A DNA stretch of 64,000 bases from Capillibacterium thermochitinicola. GTDB lineage: Bacteria; Bacillota; UBA4882; UBA10575. How positions within the stretch are numbered: position 1 is the first letter of the stretch; each line of letters begins with the position of its first letter. This document shows, in pieces, positions 31,565-39,301 of the stretch. The stretch is taken from positions 108,132-172,131 of the forward strand of contig NZ_JAAKDE010000001.1 of assembly GCF_013664685.1 (NCBI RefSeq), given 5' to 3'. The notes beneath the pieces are model-generated. The model made no database searches and was not told the origin of the DNA. It saw only the letters and a list, made by a program, of their open reading frames with translations. A program made the translations under genes and the position numbers.

Positions 31565-31975
31565 ATGAAAGCCAGTTTAAAATGGGATGGGCATTTGGGG
31601 TTTGAGGCCGTGGGTGAATCCGGGCGGCCGATCGTTACCGATGCCTCGGTGGCGGCCGGCGGGCGTGGTTTGGGCCCGTCGCCGATGGAGTTGGTTCTGT
31701 TTGGTTTGGGCGGGTGTATGGGGATCGATGTGGTGTCGATCTTGCAAAAGGCCCGGGTCGAACTGACCACCTTCACCATGGAGCTGGAGGGGGAACGGGC
31801 CCCGGAACACCCCCGCGGTTTTACCAAAATCAAGATCCGCCTCCACCTGGAGGGGAAAGGACTCAATGAAACGGTGATTAACCGCGCCATCAATCTTTCC
31901 ATGGAAAAATACTGTTCGGTCCGGAGTTCTTTAAAGGCGGAGGTGGAGACGGAATACACCTTTGTCGAGTTATAA
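31565..31975 (+). CDS. OsmC family protein
   Basis: A 136-residue OsmC/Ohr-fold protein. The two conserved Cys are present: one in GLGGCMGIDVVSIL and one in EKYCSVRSSL. The N-terminal SPMELVLFGLGGC stretch is the usual active-site helix. Family members reduce organic hydroperoxides or are of unknown function. The general OsmC (YhfA-like) subtype fits better than Ohr. AAAAGGAGG precedes the ATG. It is preceded by intergenic element B, and no neighbour is functionally linked. Confidence 0.9.
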   Translation: MKASLKWDGHLGFEAVGESGRPIVTDASVAAGGRGLGPSPMELVLFGLGGCMGIDVVSILQKARVELTTFTMELEGERAPEHPRGFTKIKIRLHLEGKGLNETVINRAINLSMEKYCSVRSSLKAEVETEYTFVEL

Positions 31976-32163
31976 ATGGGACTTCCAGGCCCTAATCCCC
32001 AATTTCACAGGCCAACCCAATATTTAACCACCTTGTACTTGGGTTTGTTCATGGTTTGACGGTTTGTTCTGGTTTACCAGATCTTTGTCCGGCTAATAAT
32101 GGCGGCAAACTGAGATACTACTGATTGAAGCGGCGGAGTTGTTACCACGAAGGAGGTAAACAG

Positions 32164-32373
32164 ATGAACCGTCAATGGCGTCGATTATTGGCCAGTGGAC
32201 TCGTTGGAGCTGTGCTCAGCCTGATGATGAAACGAAGCCGCCAAAGAACAACGACGGTGGGCCGGCGTACTTTTAAGGCGTGGGTGGGGCCTTTCCTGTC
32301 GTCGCTCATTAGGGGGATGAGTAAAGAAGGTTTGTGGCGGAGACTTTTGCCTTTACGGCGGCGAATTCGCTAA
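32164..32373 (+). CDS. Small basic membrane-associated protein, YrzQ-like position
   Basis: A 69-residue protein, very Arg-rich, with one weak hydrophobic stretch near the N-terminus (LLASGLVGAVLSLMM). AAGGAGG precedes the ATG at 32164. Its place directly before an AI-2E-type permease gene equals that of yrzQ before yrrI in Bacillus, but the sequence similarity is too weak for me to name it. It may be a small membrane or nucleic-acid-binding protein. Confidence 0.6.
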   Translation: MNRQWRRLLASGLVGAVLSLMMKRSRQRTTTVGRRTFKAWVGPFLSSLIRGMSKEGLWRRLLPLRRRIR

Positions 32374-32427
32374 AGGGTGAATTCGGGTTTTCGCCCGATT
32401 TTGTCGTGAAGTCAGGGAACAGGGAAA

Positions 32428-33456
32428 ATGGGGCGTAAAATACAGCCGTTACTGGTGGTTACCGCCGTTTTAGCACTGTTTATTCTGGCGTTAATAGTTT
32501 TTCCCCGGGTTTTAATCACCTTTTTCCTCGCTTTCTTCCTCGCTTTTGTCATCGAACCGCTGGTGAAGTGGTTTGAACGGAAAGGGGCCCGCCGTTTGAC
32601 CGCCGTGATCACCGTTTTTTTTCTCATGTCCGTTTTTGGCCTGGTTTTAGGCGTTAACTTTCTTCCCGGGCTCCTGGATGATTTAAACCAGGCGCTAACC
32701 AAACTGCCAACCTACGTCAAGGATCTTCAGAATTGGTTTGCCCGGCTGAATAAGGAGTATAAACGGTTTGCGTTGCCCCAGAATGTCCGGGAAGTAGTGG
32801 ATGAGGCCTTATACCGTGGCGAAGAGGCATTACGCCAATTCCTGCTCCGGCTGGCCTCGTTTTTATTATCCTTCTTTTCGCAGGTCTTGTTTCTGCTGCT
32901 CGTTCCGGTTCTGGCTTTTTACTTCAGCAAAGACATGGAAAACTTGAAAGCGATGGTCTACACCTGGAGTAAACAGCTGTTTGGCGAAGAACGGGTGGTG
33001 GTCTTTGAAGTAATTGCGGTGATTACCGGCTACCTTCGCGCCCAGGCCCTCTCCTCGCTGGTGGTTGGCCTGCTGTTGACGACCGGCCTTTTGTTACTCC
33101 AGGTCGATCTGGCCATTCTCATCGGGGCGCTGGCGGGCGTCTTCAATCTGATCCCCTATTTCGGACCGGTGGTCGGCGCCGTTCCGGCGGTTTTACTGGC
33201 CGCCCAGACCAGCCTCTGGCGGGCGGTGTATGTGATTATTCTCTTCTTTATCGTCAATCAGCTCGAATCGATTGTCATCGTCCCGCGGCTCATCGGGGGA
33301 CGTCTGGGTTTGAACCCGCTGGTGGTCATCTTTCTTCTCCTGATCGGCGGGGAGCTCTTCGGGTTCAGCGGGATTGTCTTCGCCGTGCCGGTCGGCGCTG
33401 TACTACAGGTGCTTTTGAAATATTACTGTAAAAAAGTGCTATTTGGTGCCGAGTAG
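32428..33456 (+). CDS. AI-2E family transporter (YrrI-like)
   Basis: A 342-residue polytopic membrane protein of the AI-2E/PerM family. Landmarks are FFLAFFLAFVIEPLVKWFERKGARR in the first helices, the central cytoplasmic helical region, VLAFYFSKDMENLK, and the conserved C-terminal LIPYFGPVVGAVPA and GGRLGLNPLVVIFLLLIGGELFG. Substrates in this family vary (autoinducer 2, Na+/H+, lipids). In Bacillus the orthologue lies just before alaS; here alaS is absent and the next gene is the AlkP-like membrane protein. Confidence 0.93.
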   Translation: MGRKIQPLLVVTAVLALFILALIVFPRVLITFFLAFFLAFVIEPLVKWFERKGARRLTAVITVFFLMSVFGLVLGVNFLPGLLDDLNQALTKLPTYVKDLQNWFARLNKEYKRFALPQNVREVVDEALYRGEEALRQFLLRLASFLLSFFSQVLFLLLVPVLAFYFSKDMENLKAMVYTWSKQLFGEERVVVFEVIAVITGYLRAQALSSLVVGLLLTTGLLLLQVDLAILIGALAGVFNLIPYFGPVVGAVPAVLLAAQTSLWRAVYVIILFFIVNQLESIVIVPRLIGGRLGLNPLVVIFLLLIGGELFGFSGIVFAVPVGAVLQVLLKYYCKKVLFGAE

Positions 33457-33482
33457 ATTGACAGTGGAGTATGGGTTAAGAT

Positions 33483-35555
33483 ATGATCAAAAATAAAGGT
33501 TGCCGATGGTTTATCTTCCTTTTCCTGCCGGCCGTTTTGGCGCTTTCCCCCCCGGTCACCGGGCAGGCGCCGGGGGCCAGGTTGGTTCTGGTGAACGTGA
33601 CCCGGGTTGATTTTACCGATTTTAATACGGCGGATTACCCTTATTTGCAGCGGTTATTAACAGAGGGGCAAGTTGGACTGGCCGTCGTCCGGGTCGCGGG
33701 GCGTTTGACCCCGGAGAAGGTTTATTTGGCTTTGAATGGGGCTTCTGCCGGCGGGGGGGCGGGGGAAGAAAACGCCTCTGGGGTGATCGGCTCCCGTCTG
33801 CGCCAAGCCGGAAAACGCACGGCTTTTCTAGGGAATGCGGATCTTCCCTGGCGGCCGAACCGGTCGGCGAAAAATTTACTCAGCGACGCCTACGGGGCGG
33901 TGGACGAGGAGATTAGCGACCAGCGGATTTTACGGGCCGATCCGGCCTTTCCCTTCGGTTTCCGGACCGATTACGAGCGGCTTGGCGACTTGGTCCTCGC
34001 TTTGCTCCCCACCACCGATGTTATTCTGGTCGAAACCGGTGATCTGGAACGGTTGGAAGCCTACCGTGGCCTGATGACGGACGCCCAGTGGCAGCGGCAC
34101 CGGGCGGCGACGCTTGCGCGGATAGATGCCTTTCTTGCCCGCATCAGCGCGGCTACTTCAGGAAAGACGACGATCCTGCTTTTGGCGGCGGCACCTATGG
34201 CGACGGTGGACGGGAACGATTTTCCAGTTCTTCCGTTACTAATAGATCGGAAAAGGGGCGGACCGGGTTTACTGACGTCCCCTTCCACCCGGCAACCGGG
34301 ATTGCTTACCGCGGGTGACCTGGCGGTCCTGATTGCCGACTTGACCAGCGAAATGCCGGAGAAAACCAGCGCCATCTGGACGACGGGCGGAGATTGGTCC
34401 CGGCTGCAGGAAGAACGGCTTTATTGGGGGATCAATTTGCGCCAAAGGATGCTGATCCTCCGTCTTTACATTTATTTACTGATCTTCCTGCTGTTTTTGG
34501 CGTTGTGGTTACCCCTCACTCCGTGGCACCGGATAACCACATTGACCAGGGCGGTTTTACCGGCGTTGGCGGTATTTCCTTTGACCATGCTCCTTATGGC
34601 GCCGCTCCGGATCACCCATTGGCCTTTGCTCGTCCTCTTGCTGTTTTTGGGTAGCGGTGGCCTTTGGGTCCTTTTCCGGCGGTTGGTACCCACCCGGCTG
34701 CTGGCTTACCGCGGGCTTTTCATCGCAACAGCCTTGGTAATTCTGGTTGACCTGCTTTTTGGGGCCAAGTTAATGCAGTCTTCTTTGCTCGGGCCCAGTC
34801 CGGTGTTGGGGCACCGCTTCTACGGTTTGGGCAACGAATACCTGGGGGTTTTGCTCGCTACTTTTCTCCTGGGGACCGCCGGATTTCTCCTCCACGTGCC
34901 ATGGCGGAAGTGGAGCGGTTTTCTCCTGGGAACCTTGGTCTTGTTGGTCGTTTCGCCGCGGGGTGGGGCCAATTTTGGCGGCGGGGTAGCCCTTAGTTAC
35001 GCGGCCGTGCTGATCATCCGCCGGCTTAAACCGGTGGCGGCCAGGTGGAACTTGATTTTGTTCTCCTGCTGCCTTTTGGCGGGCTTGGGTCTTCAGTTGT
35101 TCGGTATCGGTGCGGGGGAGACAAGCCACCTCCACAATGCGCTTCGCCTGTTGCGGTTGGGCGCCTGGGAACAGATTGCGACGATCGCGGGGCGCAAAAT
35201 TCGGATGAATCTGGGGTTGATCACCTATAGTCTGTGGGGACCAATCCTTTTATTGGTTTACGTAATTATTCTCATCGGTTGGCGGGTGAGGGGAGAAGAG
35301 GCCGATCCGGCCAAGCCGGAGCTGGAATGGTACCGGCAAGGGGCGTCGATCGCGGCCAAAACGGGATTGGTGGCTTTTCTGGCCAATGATTCGGGGATTG
35401 TGGTGCTTGCTCCTTTGGTGCTTTACCCGCTGATAGTCCTTGCCGATCGGTGGCTGGGAAGAGAGCGGAGAAGTCTTTTTGCCTTATTAAAACAGGCAGG
35501 AAGAAGGTGTGTGGGCATTGAGAAAAACGGAAGTAATCCCGGTCGAACGGGATGA
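33483..35555 (+). CDS. AlkP-like domain fused to polytopic membrane domain (second copy)
   Basis: A 690-residue paralogue of the minus-strand gene at 6732-8972: signal peptide, a degenerate alkaline-phosphatase-like domain of about 290 residues, then about ten helices with GHRFYGLGNEYLGV, GGANFGGG and LANDSGIVVL. The HATL nucleophile region of the other copy is lost (PEKVYLALNGAS) and the VDFAPT segment has become AGDLAVLI, so this copy is probably not a phosphatase. ATG at 33483 has a weak site. It overlaps the next gene by 47 bases, which suggests co-translation with the baseplate-J-like protein. Confidence 0.78.
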   Translation: MIKNKGCRWFIFLFLPAVLALSPPVTGQAPGARLVLVNVTRVDFTDFNTADYPYLQRLLTEGQVGLAVVRVAGRLTPEKVYLALNGASAGGGAGEENASGVIGSRLRQAGKRTAFLGNADLPWRPNRSAKNLLSDAYGAVDEEISDQRILRADPAFPFGFRTDYERLGDLVLALLPTTDVILVETGDLERLEAYRGLMTDAQWQRHRAATLARIDAFLARISAATSGKTTILLLAAAPMATVDGNDFPVLPLLIDRKRGGPGLLTSPSTRQPGLLTAGDLAVLIADLTSEMPEKTSAIWTTGGDWSRLQEERLYWGINLRQRMLILRLYIYLLIFLLFLALWLPLTPWHRITTLTRAVLPALAVFPLTMLLMAPLRITHWPLLVLLLFLGSGGLWVLFRRLVPTRLLAYRGLFIATALVILVDLLFGAKLMQSSLLGPSPVLGHRFYGLGNEYLGVLLATFLLGTAGFLLHVPWRKWSGFLLGTLVLLVVSPRGGANFGGGVALSYAAVLIIRRLKPVAARWNLILFSCCLLAGLGLQLFGIGAGETSHLHNALRLLRLGAWEQIATIAGRKIRMNLGLITYSLWGPILLLVYVIILIGWRVRGEEADPAKPELEWYRQGASIAAKTGLVAFLANDSGIVVLAPLVLYPLIVLADRWLGRERRSLFALLKQAGRRCVGIEKNGSNPGRTG

Positions 35556-37065
35556 AACAGTGCACGGTTTAATCCGGAAAATGCGGGAAAGCTTAAGCCC
35601 GCGCATTATTATTTATTCGCCGGGCCGGGTTCCTTTTCTCCGGAACGAGATTAATTTACGGCTCTTAAAGTATTACAGTGAAGAAGAAGAGAAAGAACTG
35701 GTCCTGGTGGTGAAGGACCGTACGGTTAAAAAGATTGCGGCCCGGTTGGGAATAGAGGTTAAAGAGAAACTGGAGGCGGAACAAGAGGAGAAACCGGAGA
35801 CGGAACAAGGGGATAAACTGGAGGTTTACCAGAATCATCTCCCCATCGATCTGGAGGAGATGACGGCGGAAGCGGTTCCGGTTCGTGAAGAAGAGGTGCC
35901 CTTGGCGACGCCTCCCTTGCGTGGAGGCCGTCTCATGTTGGCTTTGGGGGTAGCCGGTTTCAGTTTGCTGGCGGCGGCCTTTATTCTCTTTCGACCGCGG
36001 CTAAATATTATCGTTCATCCGGCAACGCGGGACCATACGTTCCGCACTGTGGCAACGGCCGGTGTCAACTTCGGCGAACGGGAAGTGCTGCAGGGGAATT
36101 TACCGTTGGCGATCCGGGAGAAACAGGATGAACTAAGTGTTTCCTTGGCGACGACCGGACGGAAACGGGTGGGTCATGTCGCGGCCAGAGGAACGGTTTT
36201 ATTCATTAACAGCGGAGTCAACCCGATTATCGTTCCCAAAGGGACCGTGGTGGCAACCAAAGCGGGGACGAAGTTTGTGACCACAAAACCGGTGGTGGTT
36301 CCGAAAAAAAGCACCCGTTATGAATTGGGGGTGCCGACCGGTGAAAACTACGGCCAGGCCGAAGTGGAGGTTGAAGCCGTCGAAAAGGGGACCGTCGGTA
36401 ATGTGGAGCGACAGATGATCACCGTGATTGAGGGTCATCTCGCCAATACGTTACATGTAATCAATCCCCAGCGGTTTACTTCCGGCGAAGACCGCCTGGT
36501 CCCGGTGGTGCAGGAAGAAGACCTGCGGCGGGCGGAGGTGGAAGCCAGGCGCCAGGTGGCGCTGAGGGCGGAATCGGTCGTCAACGAACTGGCGGAAGAG
36601 GGTTATTTGCTGCTTCCGGAGTTGATGACTACCGAGATTGGCCAGTTCCGCGCGGAACAACCGGTCGGGACGGAGAGCAGTACCCTGACGGTGAAGGTGG
36701 CCTATAAAATTGCCGCTCCTTTATTGAGTAAAACCCATCTTTACAAGTGGTTGGAACATAATATGTATCAGACTTTACCGGCGGGTTTTCGTCCCGTCAC
36801 CAACGAAATAGCGTGCCGGGAAGTAAAAGCGGAAGGGAGTTCGGAAGCCGCCAAGATTAACGTGCTCGCGGTGGCGAAGATCCGGGGCCAGATCGACCGG
36901 GACAAAGTGATGCGGGCGGTGGCCGGAAAGACTTTGGCCCAGGCGAAAGAGGCGTTACTCGCCTTTCCCGAGGTTGGGCTGGTGGAATTTTCGGGGAGAC
37001 ATGAAGTGGAAACCGTACCCAAACAAAGCTATCAAGTGCGGTTGATTGTGCCCTCCGAGAAATAA
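35509..37065 (+). CDS. Single-pass baseplate-J/gp47-like envelope protein
   Basis: A 518-residue protein. A cytoplasmic N-terminal domain of about 85 residues (RIIIYSPGRVPFLRNEINLRLL) is followed by an acidic linker, one membrane helix at 141-162, and a large outer part with baseplate-J-like strands (VAARGTVLFINSGVNPIIVPKGTVV, VEVEAVEKGTVGNV). The C-terminal KVMRAVAGKTLAQAKEALL module is usual in such proteins of Firmicutes. It is not a phage gene here: no phage neighbours occur, and ruvX follows at 15 bases. Start GTG at 35509, inside the preceding gene. Function unknown. Confidence 0.75.
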   Translation: MWALRKTEVIPVERDETVHGLIRKMRESLSPRIIIYSPGRVPFLRNEINLRLLKYYSEEEEKELVLVVKDRTVKKIAARLGIEVKEKLEAEQEEKPETEQGDKLEVYQNHLPIDLEEMTAEAVPVREEEVPLATPPLRGGRLMLALGVAGFSLLAAAFILFRPRLNIIVHPATRDHTFRTVATAGVNFGEREVLQGNLPLAIREKQDELSVSLATTGRKRVGHVAARGTVLFINSGVNPIIVPKGTVVATKAGTKFVTTKPVVVPKKSTRYELGVPTGENYGQAEVEVEAVEKGTVGNVERQMITVIEGHLANTLHVINPQRFTSGEDRLVPVVQEEDLRRAEVEARRQVALRAESVVNELAEEGYLLLPELMTTEIGQFRAEQPVGTESSTLTVKVAYKIAAPLLSKTHLYKWLEHNMYQTLPAGFRPVTNEIACREVKAEGSSEAAKINVLAVAKIRGQIDRDKVMRAVAGKTLAQAKEALLAFPEVGLVEFSGRHEVETVPKQSYQVRLIVPSEK

Positions 37066-37079
37066 AAGGGGTAGAAAGT

Positions 37080-37520
37080 ATGGAAGAACGGCAAAGAATC
37101 ATGGCCCTTGATGTGGGGGAGAAACGGATCGGGGTTGCGCTCAGCGATCCGCTGGGCCTGACCGCCCAGGGCTTGGAGGTTTACCAACGGCAGACGCTGG
37201 CACAGGATTTGGCGTATTTGACCGCCCTTTTTCAAAAACATCAATGTTCCGGGTTATTAATCGGCTTACCCCGGCATATGAATGGAGAGATGGGTCCGGA
37301 AGCGGAAAAAATTATGGAATTTGGAACACGCTTGGGTCGGGATTGCGGGGTAAAACCGGTTTTTTGGGACGAAAGGTTAACAACCGTCCAGGCTGAGCGG
37401 GCATTACTCGAAGGAAATGTCCGGCGCCGCCGCCGGCGGCAAGTGATCGACCAACTGGCGGCGGTACTGCTGCTGGAGAACTATCTTCAGGCCAGCGCTT
37501 CCCGGAAAGATGAAAATTAA
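37080..37520 (+). CDS. ruvX: YqgF/RuvX family nuclease (pre-16S rRNA processing / Holliday junction resolvase-like)
   Basis: A 146-residue RNase H-fold protein. The catalytic Asp lies in MALDVGEKRIGVALSDPLG, followed by LLIGLPRHMNGEMG, WDERLTTVQAERALLEG and the late DQLAAVLLLENYL with its Asp. Acts in 5' maturation of 16S rRNA in E. coli. It sits before yrzB as in the conserved yrzL-ruvX-yrzB set, but yrzL/reoM has moved next to murA in this genome. An Arg-rich run (RRRRRR) is unusual but lies in the variable loop. Confidence 0.94.
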   Translation: MEERQRIMALDVGEKRIGVALSDPLGLTAQGLEVYQRQTLAQDLAYLTALFQKHQCSGLLIGLPRHMNGEMGPEAEKIMEFGTRLGRDCGVKPVFWDERLTTVQAERALLEGNVRRRRRRQVIDQLAAVLLLENYLQASASRKDEN

Positions 37521-37601
37521 TCCCGTGAAATACCAAATTCCTCTTGTATTCGCTGCCGGTTTAGGGGAAAATATACTCATTAAATTAAAAGGAGGGTAAA
37601 C

Positions 37602-38006
37602 ATGTCCCATCATCACCATCACGGGGAGGAAGATTGGATTATCCTTGTCGATGAGGATAATCAGGAGTATCGCTACAGTTTGGAACGGACACTGGAGATG
37701 GATGATAAAAAATATGTTATCTTAATCCCGGAAATTCAGGAGAATCCCGACGAAGAAGAAGCCCATGTTTTCCGGCTGGAGACCGATGCCAACAATGACG
37801 AGATCCTCGTTGATGTCGATGAAGAAGAGCTGGAAAAGATCCAGGCGCTCTTGGAGGCGGAAAACGCGGATCTGGATTTGATTGATGATGACAGTGATTT
37901 AGAATTTGAAGACGAGGACGAAAACGAAGCAGTCGATAGTGGCAGCACCCCCGGGGGGTTTGAACAGTCGGCCGGGGATGGCGAAACAAAAACCGACGAG
38001 GAATAG
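37602..38006 (+). CDS. yrzB: DUF1292 protein YrzB
   Basis: A 134-residue very acidic protein. The DUF1292/UPF0473 core (WIILVDEDNQEYRYSLERTLEMDDKKYVILIP) is followed by a long Asp/Glu-rich tail. The N-terminus MSHHHHHG is a natural His run encoded by the genome. Function unknown, although the gene is conserved beside ruvX. AAAGGAGGG precedes the ATG. Confidence 0.92.
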   Translation: MSHHHHHGEEDWIILVDEDNQEYRYSLERTLEMDDKKYVILIPEIQENPDEEEAHVFRLETDANNDEILVDVDEEELEKIQALLEAENADLDLIDDDSDLEFEDEDENEAVDSGSTPGGFEQSAGDGETKTDEE

Positions 38007-38094
38007 ATTTTGCACCGGATCCAACAGAGTTGTATTTTCTGCTGCTAGCATCCGGGGAGAAGATCCGGTATAATTAGAGTGAGGAGGGAGTCCT

Positions 38095-39231
38095 GTGGAA
38101 AAACATGACATGATCCCCCATCCGAACCGTGTTCTCCCGGGATATAGATTCATTCGTTTCTTGTCCCAGAGTATCTGCCGGTTGTTTAGACCGGTCTTTC
38201 GAGACCGGTCTCGTTTTCTCTTGGCTGTCTTTGCACTTTTTTGTTTCGGTTTTATTTTTTTAGTAGGACAAGCTGTTTGGATTTATAACGGGGTGCAAGT
38301 GAACCGGAAGGTTTTCAATCCGCACGATAGCACGATCGACATCCCGCTGGGGTCCTCGGTCTTCCAAATCGGGTCGTTGCTTGAAGAGAAAGGTTTAATC
38401 AAGAACAGGAAAAGTTTTATTTGGTATCTCTACCTTACCGGCCAACAAAACTCGTTGAAAGCCGGCCATTACAAATTTGGACCGGATCTTACGTTCCGTC
38501 ATCTGCTCAGGGAGCTGAAAACGGGCCGTCCGATCATCTACCGCGTGACCATTCCGGAAGGCTACACCATTGCGGAGATTGGGCGTTTACTGAGCACCAT
38601 GGGTCTGGTTGATTACGATCGTTTTCAAGAACTCCTTCATGACCGGGTCTTTCTCCGTTCGCAATTGATAGATTTTGCCCCGGTTTCGGGCGAGGGCTTT
38701 CTTTTCCCGGATACCTACGAATTTGCCAAGGGGGCGACGGAGGAAGAGATTTTGTCCGTATTTTTCCAACGGTTCCGCCAGGTTTGGGCCGAAGTAACCA
38801 GAGAAGTGCAGCCGCCTGCGGGATTTACCCCGGTGGAGTTGGTGACGCTTGCTTCCATCGTGGAGGGTGAGGCCAAGGTGGAGGCGGAACGTCCGATCAT
38901 TGCCGGGATCTTTTATAACCGTTTACGACGGGGCCAACTCTTACAATCATGCGCAACGGTCCAGTACGCCCTTGGTGAGCGCAAACCACGCCTTTTGTAC
39001 AAAGATCTTCAGGTCGACTCCCCGTATAATACCTACCTGTACAAAGGGCTGCCGCCGACGCCGATCGGGAACCCCGGGCGTGCTTCGCTTCAGGCGGCCC
39101 TGTCCCCGGCGGATACGGATTACCTCTATTTCTTTGCCAAGTCCGACGGGACCCATGTTTTTTCCCGTACTTACCGGGAACACCTCCGGGCGCAAAATCT
39201 CTTGGCCCAGGCGGGCGAGGGCAAAAATTAA
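38095..39231 (+). CDS. mltG: Endolytic murein transglycosylase MltG
   Basis: Cleaves nascent glycan strands at the membrane and so sets chain length. One N-terminal helix (about 40-62) is followed by a LysM-like part and the YceG catalytic domain: PGYTIAEIGRLL-type region, EGFLFPDTYEF, VTLASIVEGEAK with the catalytic Glu, and the terminal TPIGNPGRASLQAAL. Length 378 residues. GTG at 38095 follows GAGGAGGGAG. A TATAAT at 38069-38074 may be a -10 element. It ends in a strong terminator that contains the next gene's ribosome-binding site. Confidence 0.95.
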   Translation: MEKHDMIPHPNRVLPGYRFIRFLSQSICRLFRPVFRDRSRFLLAVFALFCFGFIFLVGQAVWIYNGVQVNRKVFNPHDSTIDIPLGSSVFQIGSLLEEKGLIKNRKSFIWYLYLTGQQNSLKAGHYKFGPDLTFRHLLRELKTGRPIIYRVTIPEGYTIAEIGRLLSTMGLVDYDRFQELLHDRVFLRSQLIDFAPVSGEGFLFPDTYEFAKGATEEEILSVFFQRFRQVWAEVTREVQPPAGFTPVELVTLASIVEGEAKVEAERPIIAGIFYNRLRRGQLLQSCATVQYALGERKPRLLYKDLQVDSPYNTYLYKGLPPTPIGNPGRASLQAALSPADTDYLYFFAKSDGTHVFSRTYREHLRAQNLLAQAGEGKN

Positions 39232-39301
39232 TGGGGAAAAACCCCATGCACCGCAATAAACTCCTCCTTTTTGGTTAAATTAACCAGGGAGGGGTTTTTT
39301 T
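39232..39301 (+). terminator. Tandem hairpins: terminator after mltG, carrying the RBS of the PBP-like gene
   Basis: A first hairpin (ATGGGG, AAAAA loop, CCCCAT) lies at 39232-39248. The second, 39258-39297, pairs AAACTCCTCC with GGGAGGGGTTT around an inner GGTTAA/TTAACC stem and ends in seven T, so it is a good intrinsic terminator. Its 3' arm GGGAGGGG (39287-39294) is also the only ribosome-binding site for the ATG at 39302. Confidence 0.8.

Noticed and set aside
35509..37065. Prophage indicated by the baseplate-J-like protein
   Set aside because: All neighbours are housekeeping or envelope genes, the protein has a membrane helix, and there are no other phage genes or attachment repeats.
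37605..37622. His5 stretch at the start of YrzB taken as a cloning tag
   Set aside because: The flanking sequence is continuous native chromosome and the DUF1292 domain follows directly; the run is natural.
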